Source: Prosthecobacter sp. (GTDB lineage: Bacteria; Verrucomicrobiota; Verrucomicrobiia; Verrucomicrobiales; Verrucomicrobiaceae). Taken from it: a DNA stretch of 64,000 bases. The DNA is taken from positions 310,001-374,000 of the forward strand of contig NZ_JAXMIH010000023.1 in assembly GCF_034366625.1 (NCBI RefSeq), in the 5' to 3' direction. The notes beneath the pieces were generated by a model, which saw only the letters and a list, made by a program, of their open reading frames with translations, searched no databases and was not told where the DNA came from. Numbering within the stretch: position 1 is the stretch's first letter; each line of letters starts with the position of its first letter. The position numbers and the translations under genes were made by a program. Shown here piece by piece: positions 59,401-64,000 of this stretch.

Positions 59401-62400
59401 GTCCACGAACTGTAGGGTGCGGTGCCGCCACTGGCAGTGAGCGTGCGTGAGTAGGCCGTGCCAACGGTGCCCTGGGTGAGCGATGCAGGAGTGATGCTGA
59501 TGACCGGGCAAGCGGGTGCCATGGTGTAGTCACGTGAGCCGGTGCAGCCGTTGGCATCTGTGGCGGTGACGGTGAAACTGACCGTGGCACTGCTCGTGGG
59601 GGTGCCGCTGATGACGCCCGTGGCACTGTCAAGCGCCAGACCGGCCGGCAGGGCACCGCTGGTCACATTGAAAACAAACGGAGAATGGATGCCTGCGGTG
59701 GTCAGTGTCTGCGACCAAGCGGTGCCGACGGTGGAGGCGAGCAGCGAAGCCGGGCTGATGTTGAATGGCACGCAACTGATCATCGACAGGTGATCCTCCA
59801 CTTCCCCTGTGCCGCCAGCGCCGAAGGATGTTGGATCCTGGAGGGTGGTGAGGCGGAAACGCGCCCCGCGTGTTCCTGGGATGGCATTCACCGGAATGTT
59901 GAAGGCGATGTTTTGAGAATCGCCATTCGTTCCATTGGCGATGACGAGATTCGTGGCGATCTGTTCGCCCGCATCGGTGAAGGAGCCGTTGTTGTTGAAG
60001 TCGATCCAGCCATTCAGATAACCGGGAGAGCCGCTGTTGTTGGTGACCACCACGACGGCGCTGCTGGCGGTGCCGGGCATCAGAACGGGGAGCGTCACGC
60101 CATCCTCGTCATCACTGCCGATGGTGTCATCGCCAGTAGCAGCCGCATTTGTCGTCGGCAAATACTCCGTGTCGGCCAAGGCTCCCATGCGCAGATCGGA
60201 GCTGGCAATGTTGGATGCGTCCGCCACACCGCTCAAGTCGCCATAGTCGGTGACGGGCACGGAAATGGTGGCCGGATAATCCTCCACCTCCCCGAGGCCG
60301 GAATTCCCGGTGGCTCCGGGTGAAAGGATGCTCGTCAGCCGGAAGCGCGTCCCAAGGCTGGCGCCGGTGATTGCGTTGGCGGGAATGGTGAGGTTGAGAT
60401 TGATCGTGGCGGCGGTCGTTCCTGAAGCGACGAGGAGATTGGTGGCGATCTGCTCGCCCGCATCGGCGACGGAGCCGTTGTTGTTGAAATCGAACCACGC
60501 GTTGAGATAGGCCGGCGCGGCGGTCGTGTTGGTCACCACCACCGGAATGGTGGCTGGAGCGCCAGCGGTCATGGTGGGAAGCACCACGCCGTCTTCGTCA
60601 TCCAGTTCGGTATTATCATCGCCTGAGGCCGTGGAGTTGCGTGTCGAGGCAAATTCCGTGTCTGCCAGAGTCCCCAGGCGCAAACCCGGATCAATGGTGG
60701 ACGATGCATCTGCCAAGCCGCTCCAGTCTCCATAGTCCAGCGGTGGCGGTGAAATGGTCGTGACATAGTCTTCCACCTCGCCCGTTCCATCGAGTCCGGT
60801 GGGGCCAGGTGTGGAGAGGGAGGTCAGCCGGACACGCACTCCGAGTGAAACTCCGGTCAAAGCGGCAGGCGGCACGGTGAAAGCGAGGTTGCGTGTGCTG
60901 TTGGCAGTTCCGGTGGCGACCACCACGTTCGTGGCGACCTGCTCACCGGCGTCGGTGAGCACGCCGTTGTTGTTGAAGTCAATCCAGGCGTTGAGATAGG
61001 CCGCCACGCCACTGTTGTTGGTGACGACCACAGGAATGCTGACCGGTGCGCCCGCCATCAGGGAGGGCAGTGTCACACCATCCTCGTCATCAACGCCTGT
61101 GGTGTCGTCTCCGGTGGCGGCGACGTTTGTGAGGGCGGTGTACTCGGCATCCACCAAGGTTCCCATGCGCAGGGAATTGCTGGCGGTGCTGCTGGCCGCT
61201 GCAAAGCGGGAGTGGTCACCCTGGTCTGTCGTGGGAGCGGCAATGCTGGCCACATAGTCCTCCACTTCGCCCGCTCCTCCTGCATTGCCCGTGGCTCCAG
61301 GTGTGCCGGTGGTCGTGAGGCGGAAACGCACACCGATGTTCGTGCCAGTGACGGCGGTAGTTGGCACGGTGATGCTGGGATTGAGCGCGAGGCCGTTGCT
61401 ACCAGCGGCCACGACAAGGTTGGAGATGAACTGCTCGCCGCTGTCAGTGAAAACACCGTTGTTGTTGAAGTCGATCCACGCATGGAGATAGGCCGCCGAG
61501 CCAGTGAGATTGGTCACGGTGACCGGTACGTTGAAAGTGCCGCCGGCGGTGAGGGAGGGCAGTGTCACGCCGTCTTCGTCGTCAGTGTCGGCGTTGTCGT
61601 CCCCGGTGGCGGTGGCATTGGTGGCCGCCAGATATTCGGCGTCCACCAGTGTGCCCAGGAACAGGTTGCTGCTCACACCGTTGGCAGCGCTGGCGGCACC
61701 GCTCCAGTCACCGAAATCATTCGTCGCCGAGGCGATGACCACGGCGTAGTCCTCGACTTCGCCGCTGCCCGAGGCACCTGTGGGGCCGGTGCTTGACGAA
61801 TTGGTCAACCGGAACCGCACGGCGCGGTTGGCACCCGGATTGGCCGTCACCGGCACGGTGAAGGTGACCTGCTGCGCGCTTTTGAAGGGCGGATTCACGC
61901 TCCAAGGGGCGAGATACTGGCCGGCGATGACGACTGGACCGGTGCTGGTGCCTGGAAGCTCCCAGGCTGCGGCCAGGCTGTCGCCACCGCCGCCTTCCTT
62001 CATCAAAGCTTCGATGTAATAGGGCTTTCCAGCCTCCAGCGTGATCTTGACCGACTTCTGCTCTGAATACTTCGTCCACTCCAGCGATCCGGTCCATACC
62101 AGCACGCGGGCGATGAGCGCGGCGTTGGCGGTTGTCTCGTCCGTGCTGAGGAAAAGCTGTGTCTCGTCATCACCGGACACCCAGAAGGTGTACTCACCGC
62201 TGACGGGAGGATAAATCCAGCCGCGCATGCGCTGCCCCATGTTGTCCGCCCAATCGACCGGGGCGGTGAAGTTGGTGCGATAGTCGTAACCCGTGGGGGT
62301 GTTGGGGTAATTGCCATTGCTGGTCAGATTGACAACGCTGCTGCCACTGATGCCGGTCCAGTACTCGCGCAGAATGGTGCCGGTGTTCATCGGGGAGATC

Positions 62401-64000
62401 AACCGGGCCGCTTCCAAACGCTCGCCGCCGCTGCCGAGGGTGGCGTTGTTGAGCACCCCATCGTTGTTGAAGTCGATCCAGGCATGCAGCCAGGCGTTGG
62501 CACCGGAATTGTTCTGTACTGTGAGGGGAAGAGTGGCGCTGGAGCCGGGATCAATGCTGGCAGGCACGACCACACCGTCTTCGTCATCGAGGCCGGTGGT
62601 GTCATCTCCCATGGCCGTGGCATTCGTGGTGGCGGCAAATTCAGTGTCCACGGTGGCTCCAATTAGCAGACTTGCGTTCCGCGTGCTGCTGGCGGCGGCC
62701 AGGTTTGAATGGTCGCCGAAGTCCGTCGTCGGGGCGGCGATGGCCACGGCGTAGTCTTCAATTTCACCGGCTAGGGGGTTGGTGCCGGTGGGACCAAGGC
62801 CGCTGGGCGCGGAAAGGCGGAAGCGCAGGCCGAGATTTGTGCCGGTGACCGTCGTGGCGGGCACTGTGACAGTCAGATTGGTGACGCCGTCGGTTGTGCC
62901 GGTGGGGACAATGATGTTCGTGGCCACCTGCTCGCCGCTGTCGGTCAGAACGCCGTTGTTATTGAAGTCGATCCATGCGTTGAGGAAGCCATTGGCACCG
63001 GTTTCATTGGTCATTGTGACCGGGATCGTCACCGTCTGGCCGGCGATCATGGAGGGTACCGCCACACCGTCCTCGTCATCCACGCCCGCAGTGTCGTCAC
63101 CGGTGGCGGTGGCGTTGCGGATGGAGACGAATTCAGGGTCGAGCAACGTACCTATGTGCAGAGCGGGGTTGACCCCTTGTGAAGCGTCGGCAAAGCCGCT
63201 GAAGTCGCCAAAATCCGTCGTCGGCGCGAGGATGGTGACGAGGTGATCCTCCACCTCGCCGTTGCCGCTGCTGCCAGACACGCCCGGGCTGGTGGTGCTG
63301 GTGAAGCGGAAGCGCGCGCCGAGATTCACACCGGTCAGCGATGCGGCGGGGACGGTGAAGTTCAGGTTCTGCGTGACGTTGTTCGTACCCGAGACGATCA
63401 GCACGTTGGTGGCGATCTGCTCGCCCGCATCGGCGATGCTGCCGTTGTTGTTAAAGTCGATCCAGGCGTTCAAGTAGGCATTCGTGCCGGTCACGTTGGT
63501 CACCTGCACCGGGATGGAGGCCGGAGCGCCTGCGGTCATGGCAGGGAAGACCACGCCGTCCTCGTCATCTTGCGCGATGGTGTCATCCCCGCTGGCGGCG
63601 GCGTTGATGGTGGCGGTGTACTCGGTGTCAATCAATGTACCGAGGCGCAGTCCAGATGCCGCCGTGCTGCTGGCGCTGCTGAAGCTGGCAAAGTCGCCGA
63701 AATCCGTCGTCGGGGCGGCGATGTTGATGACATAGTCCTCCACTTCACCCACGCCGCCCGCGCTGGTCGAGCCAGGTGAGAGGTCATTGGAGATACGCAC
63801 GCGCACAGCGAGGTTTGTTCCGGTGACGGCGGTGGGCGGCACCGTGAGATTGATGCTGCGCGAGGCATTGCTGGTGCCGGTGGTGATCGAGCCATTGTTG
63901 GCCACCTGCTCGCCGCTGTCGTTGAAGACGCCGTTGTTATTGAAATCGATCCAGGCGTTCAGATAGGCCGTGGAGCCGGTGTTGTTGGTCACCACCGTGG
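56442..64000 (-). CDS. Giant GEVED/PA14/Ig-like/SdrD-like surface protein, N-terminus beyond the window
   Basis: An open frame of more than 2510 codons ends at 56442 and continues past the right edge, so the start and any signal peptide are not seen. Order from the N-terminal side: eight GEVED repeats (about 64000-59780) of about 163 residues, each with [14 protein letters not shown] and GEVEDY motifs; a PA14 domain (about 61880-62440) nested inside the fourth; four putative Ig-like He_PIG repeats (about 59775-58725; FxVxSGxLPxGLxLxxxTGxISGTP); two SdrD/Cna-B-like modules (about 58718-57830; [20 protein letters not shown] and [19 protein letters not shown]); a Ca-binding [20 protein letters not shown]; and a long C-terminal region ending NQGAPW. 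This is a secreted or cell-surface adhesin or scaffold. Confidence 0.9.
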   Translation of the reverse strand, partial: TVVTNNTGSTAYLNAWIDFNNNGVFNDSGEQVANNGSITTGTSNASRSINLTVPPTAVTGTNLAVRVRISNDLSPGSTSAGGVGEVEDYVINIAAPTTDFGDFASFSSASSTAASGLRLGTLIDTEYTATINAAASGDDTIAQDDEDGVVFPAMTAGAPASIPVQVTNVTGTNAYLNAWIDFNNNGSIADAGEQIATNVLIVSGTNNVTQNLNFTVPAASLTGVNLGARFRFTSTTSPGVSGSSGNGEVEDHLVTILAPTTDFGDFSGFADASQGVNPALHIGTLLDPEFVSIRNATATGDDTAGVDDEDGVAVPSMIAGQTVTIPVTMTNETGANGFLNAWIDFNNNGVLTDSGEQVATNIIVPTGTTDGVTNLTVTVPATTVTGTNLGLRFRLSAPSGLGPTGTNPLAGEIEDYAVAIAAPTTDFGDHSNLAAASSTRNASLLIGATVDTEFAATTNATAMGDDTTGLDDEDGVVVPASIDPGSSATLPLTVQNNSGANAWLHAWIDFNNDGVLNNATLGSGGERLEAARLISPMNTGTILREYWTGISGSSVVNLTSNGNYPNTPTGYDYRTNFTAPVDWADNMGQRMRGWIYPPVSGEYTFWVSGDDETQLFLSTDETTANAALIARVLVWTGSLEWTKYSEQKSVKITLEAGKPYYIEALMKEGGGGDSLAAAWELPGTSTGPVVIAGQYLAPWSVNPPFKSAQQVTFTVPVTANPGANRAVRFRLTNSSSTGPTGASGSGEVEDYAVVIASATNDFGDWSGAASAANGVSSNLFLGTLVDAEYLAATNATATGDDNADTDDEDGVTLPSLTAGGTFNVPVTVTNLTGSAAYLHAWIDFNNNGVFTDSGEQFISNLVVAAGSNGLALNPSITVPTTAVTGTNIGVRFRLTTTGTPGATGNAGGAGEVEDYVASIAAPTTDQGDHSRFAAASSTASNSLRMGTLVDAEYTALTNVAATGDDTTGVDDEDGVTLPSLMAGAPVSIPVVVTNNSGVAAYLNAWIDFNNNGVLTDAGEQVATNVVVATGTANSTRNLAFTVPPAALTGVSLGVRVRLTSLSTPGPTGLDGTGEVEDYVTTISPPPLDYGDWSGLADASSTIDPGLRLGTLADTEFASTRNSTASGDDNTELDDEDGVVLPTMTAGAPATIPVVVTNTTAAPAYLNAWFDFNNNGSVADAGEQIATNLLVASGTTAATINLNLTIPANAITGASLGTRFRLTSILSPGATGNSGLGEVEDYPATISVPVTDYGDLSGVADASNIASSDLRMGALADTEYLPTTNAAATGDDTIGSDDEDGVTLPVLMPGTASSAVVVVTNNSGSPGYLNGWIDFNNNGSFTDAGEQIATNLVIANGTNGDSQNIAFNIPVNAIPGTRGARFRLTTLQDPTSFGAGGTGEVEDHLSMISCVPFNISPASLLASTVGTAWSQTLTTAGIHSPFVFNVTSGALPAGLALDSATGVISGTPTSSATVSFTVTATDANGCTGSRDYTMAPACPVISITPASLTQGTVGTAYSRTLTASGGTAPYSSWTVISGALPAGLSLNAGSGIISGTPSAAANPATSITVRVTDTYGCQGTQTISLQICPVITLSPAGLASSTVGTAYSQTVSASGSITPYTFAVSSGSLPVGLTLNPGTGVISGTPTTSNTATFTLRATDAHGCSGTRNYTLTPACPVLTLVPSTLPAAYLGGAYNQTLTTSNGTAPYSYFLQTGALPTGLSLSSTGIIAGVPSVTGSFAFTIRATDAYGCFSTLDYILVVRTLSLGNLVFEDSNNNGVKDTGEPGLEGALVQLFATGDDNAIGGTGTAADLQTGGDILTPASGTYLFTSVPPGKYYVKVTPPADYTLTGGTAATTDDDIDNNNDGAQPGGSGTALFSPVITLTGAAESITDGDTDTDTNLTLDFGLWSSVAVGNFIFLDINGDGVRNEGESLGNIFVELYAQGATPGVDEPVSVGSSGCSCKGRYYLEDLNPGSYFLHIPASQFVTGMPLEGLQPMSAVVAGDDDAGQDLVFNNDPAVNGASTAVFTLRPGLCPVGAAESGGEGSLDDDIDARVDLTRDLGVVAPAGSGFAAGERARRYIVTDGFTATVLPGATTFATWAQDSALGGATDDPDEDGLANLLEYALGTDPVNALQPNRFTLTQDSAGSIIALLTQPIATRDDIIIKLESLTDLTQAADPAAWKRVSIAATTTFNGDDTLTRQYANLEKLLVFKGLDTGFIRLKIELDANRDGVPEAAVASNTHAWSRQSFASGTRTFSMPLLKLAVFTGRVSSVSANEIVLPYIPTLPSGSHYLEVIDGTLAGQRFEIDAAASSGNTLVLHDAAPSFAALTNARIIVRPHHTLGELLAPAVFTAEDRVLFFDNATNNFTTLTHSGDAWLKNVLSMNSRPFAAHEAVLVQVRGSGTVLTFTGEVRPNSFTTALTTGTQLIAPGWPTSLAAPVTGLRSGAAPETADRLRLWNGDTAPESSGYTSYYLDNSTTPPSWQSQTGEPSAAPLQNAFQGLFLIRETSLMLNQGAPW
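59780..64000 (-). repeat. Tandem GEVED coding repeats
   Basis: The [14 protein letters not shown] motif recurs at about 63945, 63453, 62965, 62475, 61470, 60978, 60490 and 60003, about 490 bases apart except one gap of about 1000 caused by the PA14 insert. The units are similar but not identical at base level, with strong local identity around the motif. Further copies may lie beyond the right edge. Confidence 0.85.

Noticed and set aside
59780..64000. Regular repeats as a CRISPR array
   Set aside because: Units are about 490 bases, coding, and carry GEVED protein motifs; there are no short repeats with unique spacers.

Overview
The window is about 60% G+C, densely coded on both strands, and looks like a chromosome fragment of a Verrucomicrobiota bacterium, probably Verrucomicrobiaceae (Prosthecobacter-like). 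The evidence is gene content: a PSD1-type cytochrome c protein (DUF1549/DUF1553), a DUF1080 plus membrane-bound-dehydrogenase plus Pirellula/Verrucomicrobium-type heme protein, several sulfatases, SHD1- and GEVED-domain exported proteins, and Pro/Ala/Lys-rich secreted proteins. The genus is inferred, not shown. I see no rRNA, tRNA, CRISPR array, prophage or complete insertion sequence.

Layout. 1-3.4 kb: three leftward genes encoding zinc-ribbon and TPM-type proteins; the first runs off the left edge. 3.5-8.2 kb: a secreted Ser/Thr-rich protein, a Fur-family regulator, an esterase, a leucine-rich-repeat protein and a small monooxygenase. 8.3-13.8 kb: a tripartite RND efflux operon. 13.9-24.4 kb: the most interesting block. 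A TauE/SafE permease faces a rightward operon of DsrE, methyltransferase, archaeal-type methionine adenosyltransferase and methyltransferase. That operon meets, tail to tail, a leftward six-gene arsenosugar operon (arsM, arsS, DUF3047-like, sterol-desaturase-like hydroxylase, TVP38/TMEM64 protein, fused glycosyltransferase). A PadR-type regulator and another methyltransferase lie beyond arsM. 24.5-35.7 kb: PSD1 protein, M20 peptidase, sulfatase, a DUF6922/AbiEii toxin-antitoxin pair, the 1116-residue dehydrogenase/cytochrome protein and a secreted hydrolase. 35.8-43 kb: DhaL-LsrF with an AraC regulator, sigma-54, a Pro/Gln-rich exported protein and a phosphohexomutase. 43.1-48.5 kb: an SPFH protein with an excisionase-like HTH tail, then sulfatase, MBL-fold protein and an alpha/alpha-toroid-like protein. 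48.4-51.3 kb: a small accessory island with a 56-bp direct repeat, a pseudogene carrying one amber codon, an EcoRV-like restriction-modification pair and a decayed Calx-beta-like gene. 51.3-56.4 kb: ThuA, DUF3267 peptidase, unknown secreted protein, amidase and OmpA-type protein. 56.4-64 kb: a giant surface protein with eight GEVED repeats, one of which has a PA14 domain nested inside it; its N-terminus lies beyond the right edge.

How it fits together. The 14-24 kb block can be read as one S-adenosylmethionine-centred arsenic module. ArsM needs SAM as methyl donor, ArsS needs SAM as 5'-deoxyadenosyl donor, and a dedicated archaeal-type SAM synthetase sits in the converging operon. A shared palindrome TTACG-N5-CGTAA precedes both the RND efflux operon and the TauE/DsrE divergent pair, which suggests the efflux pump may be controlled together with this block. 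These links are inferences from position and motif, not demonstrated.
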